Shown here: piece after piece, positions 55,818-64,000 of the stretch
Numbering within the stretch: the stretch's first letter is position 1
Layout: each line of letters opens with the position of its first letter
Assembly: GCA_963575745.1 (NCBI GenBank)
Contig: CAUYUJ010021137.1
Location: 533,335 to 597,334 of the forward strand
Direction of reading: 5' to 3'
Length of the DNA: 64,000 nt
Source: Prorocentrum cordatum
Lineage: Eukaryota > Sar > Dinophyceae > Prorocentrales > Prorocentraceae
Translations under genes and position numbers: made by a program
The notes under the pieces: model-generated
Seen by the model: the letters and a program-made list of their open reading frames with translations, nothing else
Told to the model about the DNA's origin: nothing
Database searches by the model: none

Positions 55818-55980
55818 TTAAGTCGGGCGTGTCCTCTACAGGAGGAGTATTCAAATATAGTTTGAAACATAGTCTGGGGACTATTTTTTGACTATTTTTG
55901 AGCATTTCGTTTTTTTTTGTGGGGGGGTATTTTTAGTTCTTCGCCCGAACTCCCCCTGTAGGGGCACGTGCCCGACTTAA
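55818..55980. mobile_element. Small inverted-repeat transposon (MITE) with 10-bp target duplication
   Basis: TTAAGTCGGGCGTGTCC at 55818 is inverted at the other end as GGGCACGTGCCCGACTTAA (to 55980). The similarity extends about 30 bases to CTACAGGRGGAGT. GCATAGTTTT lies immediately outside on both sides (55810-55819 and 55981-55990), a clean direct repeat. Size of about 160 bases, A+T-rich interior and a 9-10-base duplication fit a non-autonomous Mutator-type element. It has no coding capacity. Confidence 0.85.
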
Positions 55981-55990
55981 GCATAGTTTT

Positions 55991-56780
55991 CGTTTTGGCC
56001 CTCAGGGCCGAACCTGCCGTGCATCCTGCCGTGTCGGAGCGGGGCCTGCAGGGAGTCCAGAGAGAAAGCAGCTCGTGTGCGCCGTTGCCGTGCTCGACGC
56101 CTGCCCGCCCACGAAACGGGCCCGCTCAAGGCTGTCGCGCGGTGCGGGCTTCCGAAGCCCGCACCGTGCGATAAGCTAGCTGCCTTGTCGGCGGGCAGGA
56201 ACAGCAAGTGGATCATTTAGGCGGCGCCGAGGTCAGGGAGGATGACGGGGCCAGGGATTCAGAAGAGTCGTCGACGAAGGATGCGATGGCAAGGAACGAT
56301 CCGAACCGGCGCAGCCTCAACAAAACTGGGTCTTCCAACTCTTTAAGACCTGCCAGGAACGAGTGGTGCTCTTCTTGCTGGACCCCGCCACCTGGGCCTC
56401 TGGGGATTGTCACGCTGCTCGCCGTTCCCAGCCTCCGCTGGCGGGCGAGCGCTGCTCGCCGCGACCAGCGGCTCTTGGGTCGTCCAGTGTTTGGGAGCGC
56501 CTGGAGCCTCTCTTGGTGCGTCCGCGCGTCCGCGCCGCGGGGGCGGGTCGCACCCGGTGGCCTGCCAGGCGGCCTGGAGCTCTCAGGGGGAGGAGGGCCA
56601 CAAGCGGGAGGCAGCCTGGGCTGGGGCGGTGAGTGTGTGGGGGCGTATAGGGATGGAGGGGGGATGTACGGAGGGAGGAGGCGGAAGGGACGAGGGAGAG
56701 GGAGGGACGAGGGAGAGAGGGAGGGAGGGGGGGAGGGAGGAGGTAAGCAGGATGGAGGTAGGACGGATAAACACAAGCGG
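55991..56780. other. G+C-rich DNA with GGGA repeats, no gene recognised
   Basis: GAGGGAGG repeats lie at 56640-56745. A 253-residue plus frame (56208-56969) is open but low-complexity in its second half. The minus strand may contain the C-terminal extension of the RNase H fragment that starts at 57125. Confidence 0.4.
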
Positions 56781-57125
56781 CTATACGTAGTGGGAGGACA
56801 ACCGGGGAAAGCCTCCGCTGGTCCCGACACCGACATCTCTGGAGAGGTCATCATAGTCTCTGCTGCCGCTATCGGCCGTGCAGGCCTCCTGCTCGTCAGC
56901 CGAGCGCGCCACCTGCCGCACTATACTTTCGACAACCTTGGCACGCGTCGCGGCCACGTGGGAGGCTGAGTGGCACGCTGCACCTATCTTTGCCAACCTA
57001 TCGGCATGGTTGGATCCAAGTTTGGCGAAACGGCTGGTCCTACCCGCTTCGATTCGAAACGAGTGCGTTTTTGCCTTCACGCTCTGGGGAGGGTTATCGT
57101 CACACACACATGCACACACAGGCAT
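56781..57125 (-). pseudogene. RNase H C-terminal fragment of another LINE
   Basis: A 114-residue minus-strand frame has SVKAKTHSFRIEAGRTSRF (residues 15-33), like the RNase H V-K-A-H-T strand, then GSNHADRLAKIGAACHSAS (37-55), the typical GN-x-x-AD-x-LA-x-x-GA helix of LINE RNase H. A further helix follows (RAKVVESIVRQVARSADEQE). No upstream RNase H motifs can be joined with confidence. It is a short relic of a third LINE, separate from the two larger ones. Confidence 0.55.
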
Positions 57126-57430
57126 GGAAGTATCTCGTCCACAGATGGGCCCGAAATCGAAGCTCTTCGCACACGGCAGGCATCGTAGGCAGCCCAGGGT
57201 ACCGTCTCAATCGACATCAAGTGGCCAACAGCCCTGCGACGCCACTTCATCACTGGCCGCCTTCTCCGGCGCTGCCTTCCACGGCACCGCTCCACCCGTG
57301 CTCGTCCGCCGTGGCAGGCCCCCAGTCCGCCCTGCACCGCCAAGGGCGTCATGGGGCTGAGGGCCGACCCAAACTGTGGCCAGTCAACGCTTCGTCCAAA
57401 GGACGGTTAATCCAAATGACAACCTACCAG

Positions 57431-57513
57431 TAGGGGGCCACATGTGAACCCTACCCCTACCCCCCACGATTTCTGAGGGGGGGGTAGGGGTAGGGTTCAC
57501 ATGTGGCCCCCTA
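57431..57513. repeat. 35-bp perfect inverted repeat (hairpin), loop 13 bases
   Basis: The left arm starts TAGGGGGCCACATGTGAACC (57431-57465), and its exact reverse complement is at 57479-57513. The arms end in CCCTACCCCTACCCCCC and its complement, which faintly recall telomere-type repeats. It may be a very small foldback element or structured RNA. Confidence 0.9.
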
Positions 57514-57919
57514 ACCAGACCACCCCAACCCAGCCCGAAGACCCGACTTTCGGGTTTGGGGGGGTACGCAACACCACCACCAACAATCACTGCAAGACTG
57601 TTTGCTCTCATCTGCTCGCATGCCATTGAACGCGTATATCCCAAGCCCTCGATACCCACCCTCTTCGTTTTCGATCGTATCCCCTTGGGAGGATATCTTT
57701 CTCACCTGCAACGTGTAGTTCGTGCAGCACCTACGGCAGGGGAAGAGAGGACGGGTGGAAGGAAGGGACAAGGGGGAGGGAGAGGGATGGAGCACGAGAG
57801 AGTGTAGCAGGAGTGGGGCTAGGAGCTGGAAGCAGGCGGGCAGATCGGGCGGGGAGACCCTAGGCGGGCCCAGGCGGCCAGGTCGAGCAGGCGGGTTGCG
57901 GAAGCGTGCGTCCTGCATG
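57514..57919. other. Unique DNA, no gene recognised
   Basis: A GGGACAAGGGGGAGGG-rich tract lies at 57735-57800. No supported frame. Confidence 0.4.
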
Positions 57920-58190
57920 AATCGCGAGGAAGTCTTGACCGACAGCACGATTCCAACATAAGTCTCGTGAGGGAATCCAGAGCGAGAGTGTGATTCCTGA
58001 GTGTCGAGGGCGCGGCGCCAGAGTCCATTGTGAGGAAGTCCCCAGCGACAGCGCGATTCCTGGTGTCGAAGGCGCGACCCTTTCATACATTGGGAGGAAG
58101 TATCGGGTGAGAGCGCGAGTCTTCTATCAATTCGAAGGAAGTCCCTAGTGAGAGCGCGCTTCTTCAATACATTGCAAGGGAGTATCAGGC
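57920..58190. repeat. 41-bp tandem repeat, first block
   Basis: Units of GAGGAAGTCNCNGGCGAGAG followed by CGCGATTCNTNAGTNNATTG recur at 41 bases (58093, 58134, 58175), with longer steps of about 62 and 65 in places. The second block lies at 58440-58690. Confidence 0.8.
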
Positions 58191-58199
58191 GGGAGCCGT

Positions 58200-58228
58200 T
58201 GATGTTGTTGTTGTTGTCGTCGTCGTCG

Positions 58229-58285
<57 letters not shown>

Positions 58286-58335
58286 TTGTTTTTGTTTTTG
58301 TTTTGTCGTTGTTGTTGTTGTTGTTGTTGTTGTTG
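58200..58335. repeat. GTT triplet microsatellite
   Basis: GTT array with a GTCGTC patch and a short GTTTTT variant stretch. It separates the two 41-bp blocks. Confidence 0.95.
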
Positions 58336-58339
58336 TGGT

Positions 58340-58790
58340 AAACCAGTGGTCAGGGGCACAGTTTGAGCAGGACGATTTCCCCCGGTAAGACCACAGCGAG
58401 CCCCGGGAGGGGCACTTCAATTGAAAGAAACACGTTTGTTTCGCGAATGCGTGAGTCCTGCGTAATTCGCCTGGAAGTCTCGGGCGGGAGCGCGATTCCC
58501 GAGTGCCTTATGAAGAAGTCCGAGGCGAGAGCGCGATTCCGGAATGGCGAGGGCGTGGCTTCGAGTAAATTGCGAGGAAGTCACAGGCGAGAGCGCGGTT
58601 CTTGGATACATTGCAAGGAAGTAAGTCCCTTGCGAGAGCGCGATTCCCAAGTAAATTGCGAGGAAGTGCCGGGCGTGAGCCTTTGTTGTTGTAGTTCGGG
58701 GGCCAGGGGCACGGTTTGAGCAGGAAGATTTTCCCTGATAGAAGACTGGCTGCAAGCCTTGGGAGCGGCACTTCAATTGAAAAACACGTA
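58340..58790. repeat. 95-bp direct repeat flanking the second 41-bp block
   Basis: 58345-58436 and 58697-58790 share CAGGGGCACRGTTTGAGCAG, GARRATTT..CCC and GGCACTTCAATTGAAA, in the same order. Between them (58440-58690) is the second block of 41-bp units. This implies segmental duplication of a larger unit. Confidence 0.8.
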
Positions 58791-58859
58791 TGCTACCAGA
58801 GGGGGGATCATCAGTAATTATTCTTCAGTAGTGAGAGTTTAACACCAACAGCAGCCACG

Positions 58860-60355
58860 ACGACGACGACTACGACAACAACAACACCAACAATGATACC
58901 AACAAGATCACCACCTTTAGCAACAACACCAACAACGACAACAACACCAACAGCAACAACGATAACACCAACACCAACAACCACGACGACGACTACGACG
59001 ACAACACACCAACAACACCAACAGCAACACCAACACCACCAACACCAACACCAGCAACAGCAACACCAACAACAAACACCACGACTACGACGACTACGAC
59101 AACAAGACCACCAACAACACCAACAATAACACTCATCAACACCAACACCAACAACAACAATACCACCAATAAAAAACACCACCAACAACACCAACAGTAA
59201 CAACCACGACTACGAGTACGACAACAACACTACCAGCAACACCAACAACAACACCAACAACACCAGCAACACCAACAACGCCACCACCACCAACACCAAC
59301 AACAACACCAGCACCAACAGCAACACCCAGGCCAACAGCAATCTCAAAATCAACAGCAACAACACCCATAACAGCAGCAGCAACACCACCAACGACAGTA
59401 ACACCAACACCAACAACCACGACGTCGACGACGACTACGACAATTCCAACACCATAACCAACAATTACACCACCAGCAACAACACCAACACCACCACCAT
59501 ATACAACAGCAGCAATAACAGCAATGACAACACCAACAACAACACACACACAACACCAACAACAACCACAACAACAACAACAACGACAACACCACCACCA
59601 ACAACAACAATACCCACGCCAATACCACCAACACCAACAACAACCACCACCACCAACAACACCATCAGCAACAACAGCGACGTCGACGACGACGACTACG
59701 ACGACAACACCACCAACAACAACACCAGCACCAACAACAGCAACGCCAACAGCACCACCAACAACAACCACGACGGCGACGACGACGACGACTACGACAA
59801 CAACACCACTACCAAAAAGACTAACAACAACACCAACAATAACATCAACAATAGCAAGAACCGCAACAACAACACCAACAGCATCATCTACAACAACCAC
59901 GACGACGACGACTACGACAACAACACCACCAACACCAACAACACCAACAGCACCAACAATAATCACAACCACAACAACAACCCAAAAAACAATACCAACC
60001 ACAACGAGCACGACGACGACTACGACTACGACAACGACAACACCACCAACAACATCACCAACAGCAGCAACATCAACAACAACACCAGCAACATCAACAA
60101 CAACACCAACAACAACACCAACACGAACAGCAGCAACACCAACAACAACAACAACCGCCACGACGACGATGACGACTACGACAACAACAACACCGCCAAC
60201 AACAACACCAAAACTATCAACACCAACAACAACCACAACACAATCAACACCAACAACCACCACGACGACGACAACTACGACAACACCAACACCAGCAACA
60301 ACAGCCACAACACCACCACCAACAACAGCAACACCAACGACAACTACAACCACAA
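58860..60355. repeat. 1.5-kb AAC/ACC triplet array with CGACGACTACGAC islands
   Basis: CAACAACACCAAC sequence fills the interval. At least ten islands of CACGACGACGACTACGAC occur (near 58858, 58984, 59085, 59200, 59418, 59682, 59770, 59899, 60013, 60160 and 60262), so there is higher-order structure. The 548-residue minus frame is its translation. Confidence 0.95.
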
Positions 60356-61009
60356 GGGACCGCTCCGCTCCCCAGGAGGCCCCCGCCCCCGCCTCTCCTC
60401 CCTCCGTCCCGCCTCGCCTCCTTTTCCTCCCCAGATCCGACGTTGCGAACGAAAAATCGCGGCATCGCGAACAGTCACGACCGGAGCCCTGGCCCCTATC
60501 CTTATGCGTCATGTTTCGAGCCGGGTCGACCTGTGATGGTCCCCCCGAAGCACGGCGAAAGCGCCCGTGGTCGAAGAATTGCAGCGCCCGGCTCTGAGGG
60601 TCTACCCCGCCCCCCCCGCGTCCCTTTCCTCGCCCCGCCCCGCCCCGTCTCGCCTCCTCTCCCCCCGCCCCACACTTTGTCAGGACCTTGGAGGGCTTGG
60701 GCTTACCCTTGCCCCCTTTCTTGGGCTTTTGGGCCGGAGCCGTATGAGCGACGCAGATAAAGGGGGTCGTCTGCGCCGACATTCGTGCGTAAGTTGCTCG
60801 TGTAAGGCCGCGCGTAAGCGCCCTCGCTTCAAATGTGGCGTGCCGCGCGGTCGGCCCGCGTAAGCCGCCGCGTAAGGTTGCTGTGCCATCTCGCGTAAGA
60901 CAGGTTTTCTATCGCCGCCCATATGTGCTCGACCCCCGCATCTGTCCTCTCACCGAAGGGCTTTCGTGGACCGTTAATCCGATCCGGTCCTCTCCGCCTC
61001 TGGGGAACG
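60356..61009. other. G+C-rich DNA, no gene recognised
   Basis: The minus frame starting at 60782 has a basic KPKKGGKGKPKPSK stretch and a CSRCRDF motif but runs into the AAC array, so it is not convincing. Confidence 0.35.
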
Positions 61010-61195
61010 GAGGGGGGAGGGAGGGAGGGGGAGGGAGGGTGGAGAGAGGGAGGGGGGGGGGGTGGAGGGGTGGAGGGAGGGAGGGAGGGGGGAAGGGAGG
61101 GAGGGTGGGCGGGGGGGGGGGAGGGGGACGGGGGGAGGAGGGAGGGAGGGAGGGAGGGTGGGGGGGGGGGGAAGGGGGAGGGGGGAGGGGGGACT
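61010..61195. repeat. GGGA/GGGGGA repeat
   Basis: G-rich tetranucleotide-like repeats with G runs up to 11. They directly border the copia-type element. Confidence 0.95.
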
Positions 61196-61199
61196 GAAA

Positions 61200-61337
61200 T
61201 GTTTGTAGCTAGCGAACCCGCATCCTTGAGCATTCGTATGGTTTTCAGTCCGAGCATGCTTGCTATTGACTGCCAGCTAAGATTTCCATCTCTGAACAGA
61301 TATAACACTTGATCTTAGTCAAGGGGGGTCTCCAACA
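61200..61337 (-). other. Possible LTR end with U2 snRNA-like segment
   Basis: On the minus strand the segment starts TGTTGGAGACC (61337) and ends CTACAAACA (61200), TG...CA ends like an LTR, directly after the copia polyprotein. Within it, 61320-61294 reads GACTAAGATCAAGTGTTATA then TCTGTTC. U2 snRNA has GGCTAAGATCAAGTGTAGTA then TCTGTTC, so 24 of 27 bases agree. The branch-point-pairing GTAGTA reads GTTATA. The U2 5' end, Sm site and later stems are not evident, so this is not an intact U2 gene. No second LTR is in the window. Confidence 0.4.
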
Positions 61338-61778
61338 CACATAAATGTCACTCTCATTATACTCTCTAGGAAACTCTGTGCCAGAAAGTCGCAAAGAGGC
61401 CCCGCGGTGCCTAGAGCACGCTACATTCTCGTCGGAGGTGTATGTCAGTACACACCGCAGTGAATATGTACATGAGTACATACCACGGTGAAGTTGAACA
61501 TGTATATACATCGCAGTGAAGTCGATGTCCAACTTATCATGTATCAAACAACTCGTTGTGGTATCTGACAACACCAATTCTCGGAGCGAGATATCTGTAA
61601 TATCAGGAGCTCCCCAATACATGTTGACACATACAAATGCAGCGTAGTATACAGGTATATCAGAACCATCCATCTCGGTTTCCCGCACTAGTCGAACCTC
61701 TGGATGCTTTCCAGGTCTGACTCTGAAAATGCGCTCGGTCGATGTGATAACTGCTTGCAGGTAGTTACACTTTCGCAA
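61263..61778 (-). pseudogene. C-terminal tail of the copia-type polyprotein
   Basis: A 171-residue frame overlapping the end of RNase H by 14 bases. It reads NYLQAVITSTERIFRVRPGK, an extension seen as continuation of the polyprotein, and ends CWRPPLTKIKCYICSEMEI with a TGA at 61263. The last 25 residues are encoded by the possible LTR/U2-like segment. No named domain is recognised. Confidence 0.45.
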
Positions 61779-62289
61779 TGCCCGTCGTCAACAAGTACAT
61801 GGGCTGAGGAACGACTCCTGGTTTCGTCAGCGCGTCACTCAGCATTACGTCCGTCGGAATGTGTATGGTATATCGCACTCGTCCTGTCATCCGCTCTTCT
61901 CTCAGAGCCATGATTGCCAATCTTTGCTGTCGGTCTTGAGGGACTCCTTTCAAGCCCGTCACCAGCTCGAACATGTCTTTGCAGTCGGTGAGATGATCAA
62001 TGGGCAGTCTGTACTGGCCTGAGTTGCTCATCTCGATGAGTACCGTGATCATCTGATTGGTCGTACACTTCAGAACAACGTACATCTGAATCAACCTCAT
62101 AGCTACCATATGCGCTCCTGAGACCACAGCCAATCCGCAATCGGTCTTACACATGGAGGTGGAATGCGCAACCTTCTTCGCCTTGCTGCTGGTAGCCATG
62201 AACACGTGACACTTACCAGAGAGCGCCGTAGCATCAAGAAGAAGATGAGACCTGTCAATACGAAGCTCCGTGTCCTCAATCAGAAGCAC
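61765..62289 (-). pseudogene. RNase H domain of the copia-type polyprotein
   Basis: A 174-residue frame. Recognisable blocks are RSHLLLDATALSGK, then KAKKVAHSTSMCKTDCGLAV, where the copia family has the H-S/T-S-x-x-AE stretch; here the Glu position reads Asp. Later LTDCKDMFELVTGLKGVPQD holds the t-D-s-k-x-l Asp motif, and VRYTIHIPTDVMLSDALTKP the conserved end (i-x-T-x-x-x-x-AD-x-LTK). The order of blocks is complete. It removes template RNA during reverse transcription in related elements. Confidence 0.75.
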
Positions 62290-62753
62290 GAACTGGCCCT
62301 CTTGAGGATCGACCGAGGTTTTGTCATAAGGTTGGCGTCGCCCACAGCTCGCAAACAGAAGGGTGGTGTCAGAAACGGATAGTGCAATCCAACTAAAGTC
62401 GTGTCACTCTGAGCTCGCTTGAGTCGTTTTTTCGCCCTCTGGAGGTGCACGATCCTCGGTTCATCATTGAAGCCCTGCAACTGGGTCACCTCCGTCATGA
62501 TGTGGATATTGCACTGGCATGAGAACAGCATCGAAATCAGGATACTTGTGAACCCATGAGCATGCACTCCTGTCACCATCTTATCATCAACTCCTTCAGG
62601 TACTTGGCAAAAGGGTATCTTGCTCAGGTGGTCGATCTGCTGCAAAAGTATCGTGCCGTCTTTCAGTCTTGAATACTGTGCACCACTGTGGGTGAACGGA
62701 AGCTGCTGTCTTTCACCGTTCCATATTTGGCCTCCAGCTGTCAAAGGAAGCAT
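62280..62753 (-). pseudogene. RT C-terminal part of the copia-type polyprotein
   Basis: A 157-residue frame. LPFTHSGAQYSRLKDGTILL and QQIDHLSKIPFCQVPEG cover the thumb-proximal part. FSCQCNIHIMTEVTQLQGF resembles the l-q-s-r-P-D-i copia block in position. HLQRAKKRLKRAQSDTTLVG fits the helix before the G-L-x-Y strand, and LRAVGDANL the connection to RNase H. It ends in the overlap with the next frame at 62280-62289. Confidence 0.65.
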
Positions 62754-62795
62754 TCGAGGTGCCTAGAGCGGCCGATTGACATGAGGTGGAGGTCG

Positions 62796-63236
62796 TCAGA
62801 ATGCGGCTACATCGTCAATGGAGCGTGCCTGTTGTGCTCGATCTCGGATCTTGTCAGGCAAGTCGGCATGCGTCCAGTAGACTCGGGGGTGGACAGAACC
62901 CCCAACAGTGACACGTCGATTAGTGAATTGCCCTTTTTCGGTTCTCGAGAGGGCGCCGCGGCCGTTACTTTCCAGGCTTGCGCCCGCCAGGTTTGGGCCC
63001 GAGGTCGTTTTCACTAAACCATGTTTTACTAAAGGGAGGTCTGTCCATCCCCGATAGACGAAGTTCTCGTCCCACAGGCTCACTCTGGCACGAAGAACGT
63101 CCAGTAGATATAACGTCAAAGCCACTTGCCAGAGGTGAGGCGCGCCAACCAATCCGTGCATTGGCTTGCGCAACTCCAAGGCAAATCGCTCGACGTCCCA
63201 TTCTTTCACGTGGATCCCGCTGCCGGGAGCGGGCAT
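62796..63236 (-). pseudogene. RT middle part of the copia-type polyprotein
   Basis: A 146-residue frame with LELRKPMHGLVGAPHLW (the copia L-x-K-x-L-Y-G-L-x-x-A-P-x-x-W motif, Tyr replaced by His) and SLWDENFVY (the D-x-x-x-F block). The expected metal-binding x-V-D-D motif is not evident; the matching position may be YWTHADLPDK. With the frame breaks on both sides, polymerase function is lost. Confidence 0.7.
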
Positions 63237-63270
63237 TCGCCGGGGGGGCCAGGAACGCCTTCCGCACCGT

Positions 63271-64000
63271 CTAGCAGTTGATCTTCAACTCCTTCGCTCG
63301 ACGCCTGATCTCATCGAAGCTCAGGCCCTGCAAGAACGCCGTGCTGATGTCCCAGCCCTCGAGCTCGAAGCCTTCGTGAACCTGTGCGGTCGAGACGATG
63401 AGCTTCTGGCTCAGTCTACTTGCCGTACTCGAGTGACGCTGGATCTCGTGCTTCTGCTTGTCTAGGAAGCCGCGCCCGCGCAGCCTGCTTTTGACGATCC
63501 ACTCCTTCGACTTGGCGTTGTATTTCCATTTCCGGACCCGCGCCGCGTCGATGGGATTGCTGCTGCCTATCGCGCGCCTCGCCTGGCGCGCGAAGACCTT
63601 GTGGTCAACGAAGACCCTCAGCTCCCTAAGGTCTCCTTCTTCTACTTTCTGCCAGTTGGTCAGGGCGTCCTCCTCGTTCAAGTTGTCAGTCTCCTTGACA
63701 ACGACGTGGCTCTGAAATTCGCCAGCGCGCATGCAGAATAAGAAGCAGCAACTTTGCTTCCGTGGACCCTTGATTGTCCACAGGCCCTGAGAGGAACTCC
63801 ACGGAAGTTCGCCATTCTGGATGCTTGTCAAGCGTGAGCGTGGCTCCGCATCATCTTCGAGGAGATTGGAAATAACATCGTCCATGTAAGACTCCTCTAG
63901 CTTGTTGATCTTGTCCTCTTCGCCGCTGCGCCAGTTGATCGCGCTATTGTAGGTGTTGCGACGAGCGAAGAGGTCTCCATCTTGTATCGGAAAATTATCT
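63271..64000 (-). pseudogene. RT N-terminal part of the copia-type polyprotein, runs off the right edge
   Basis: The frame is open from the window edge; upstream of the Met codon at 63885 it continues as DNFPIQDGDLFARRNTYNSA. RT blocks are WIVKSRLRGRGFLDKQK (the k-a-R-L-V-x-x-G-f motif), SSTASRLSQKLIVSTAQVHE and motif A DISTAFLQG. It ends with a stop at 63271-63273, where a frameshift leads to the next part. The true start lies outside the window. Confidence 0.85.

Larger units (their letters stand above)
61263..64000 (-). mobile_element. Ty1/copia-type LTR retrotransposon relic, 5' part beyond window
   Basis: Minus-strand frames from the right edge follow copia order: RT start (64000-63271), RT middle (63236-62796), RT end (62753-62280), RNase H (62289-61765) and tail (61778-61263). 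Each is in a different frame, and no intact polyprotein remains. Protease and integrase would lie to the right of 64000. Confidence 0.85.

Noticed and set aside
59136-60782. 548-residue minus frame, Val/Gly-rich with a basic start
   Set aside because: Nearly all of it is AAC/ACG array. The basic N-terminal stretch alone is not enough for a gene.
61200-61337. Functional U2 snRNA gene on the minus strand
   Set aside because: Similarity is limited to about 27 bases, the branch-point-pairing hexamer is altered, and the Sm site and downstream stems are not recognisable.

Overview
The window looks like nuclear DNA of a dinoflagellate. The reasons are very high G+C over long stretches, triplet microsatellites and minisatellites everywhere, no intact ordinary gene that I can identify, and several decayed retroelements. 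One of these carries a cytosine-5 DNA methyltransferase (DNMT), a combination known from dinoflagellate retrotransposons. Species cannot be set from the sequence alone. A 100-base N gap lies at 5971-6070, so this is a draft assembly. Almost every coding-like stretch changes frame repeatedly, usually at C or G runs. I therefore call them pseudogenes or relics; sequencing errors in homopolymers cannot be excluded.

Layout. (1) 57-5970, minus strand: a non-LTR retrotransposon (LINE) relic with coiled-coil ORF1-like part, endonuclease, reverse transcriptase with YIDD, zinc knuckle and RNase H. (2) 6071-15065: mostly satellites. These are a GAT array, a degenerate A+T-richer triplet region holding a short coding relic, a 73-bp array, a GCTGAG hexamer array, and a 101-bp satellite split by a 1.65-kb inverted-repeat element. 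(3) 15066-26480: microsatellites, very G+C-rich DNA, unidentified coding fragments near 17-18.4 kb, a 76-bp array, and two direct copies of a 190-bp AACATGTTT-rich repeat. (4) 26873-42590, plus strand: a second, much larger LINE relic. Its long upstream ORF series includes a RING-like finger and a full-length but broken DNMT, followed by endonuclease, a reverse transcriptase with an internal deletion, zinc-binding segments and RNase H. (5) 42674-50506, plus strand: ORFs around a UPF1/NAM7-like superfamily 1 helicase, with Cys-rich modules on both sides. (6) 50507-61195: tandem duplications, repeats, a small inverted-repeat element with a clean 10-bp target duplication, an RNase H fragment on the minus strand, a 35-bp perfect hairpin and a 1.5-kb AAC/ACG array. 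(7) 61200-64000, minus strand: a Ty1/copia-type polyprotein relic running off the right edge, ending in a segment that resembles the 5' part of U2 snRNA.

How parts may work together. A short module with core GCGGCTTTTGGCTGCGCCC, usually after a pyrimidine tract and ATTCAC, occurs nine times, always on the plus strand. It lies near the 5' end of region 4 (27465-27600), at the junction of regions 4 and 5 (42681) and after region 5 (51189-51624). It brackets about 24 kb of same-strand coding sequence holding RING, DNMT, endonuclease, reverse transcriptase, RNase H and helicase. This may be one composite giant retroelement or two abutting elements with a shared terminal module. It is the most interesting candidate system in the window.
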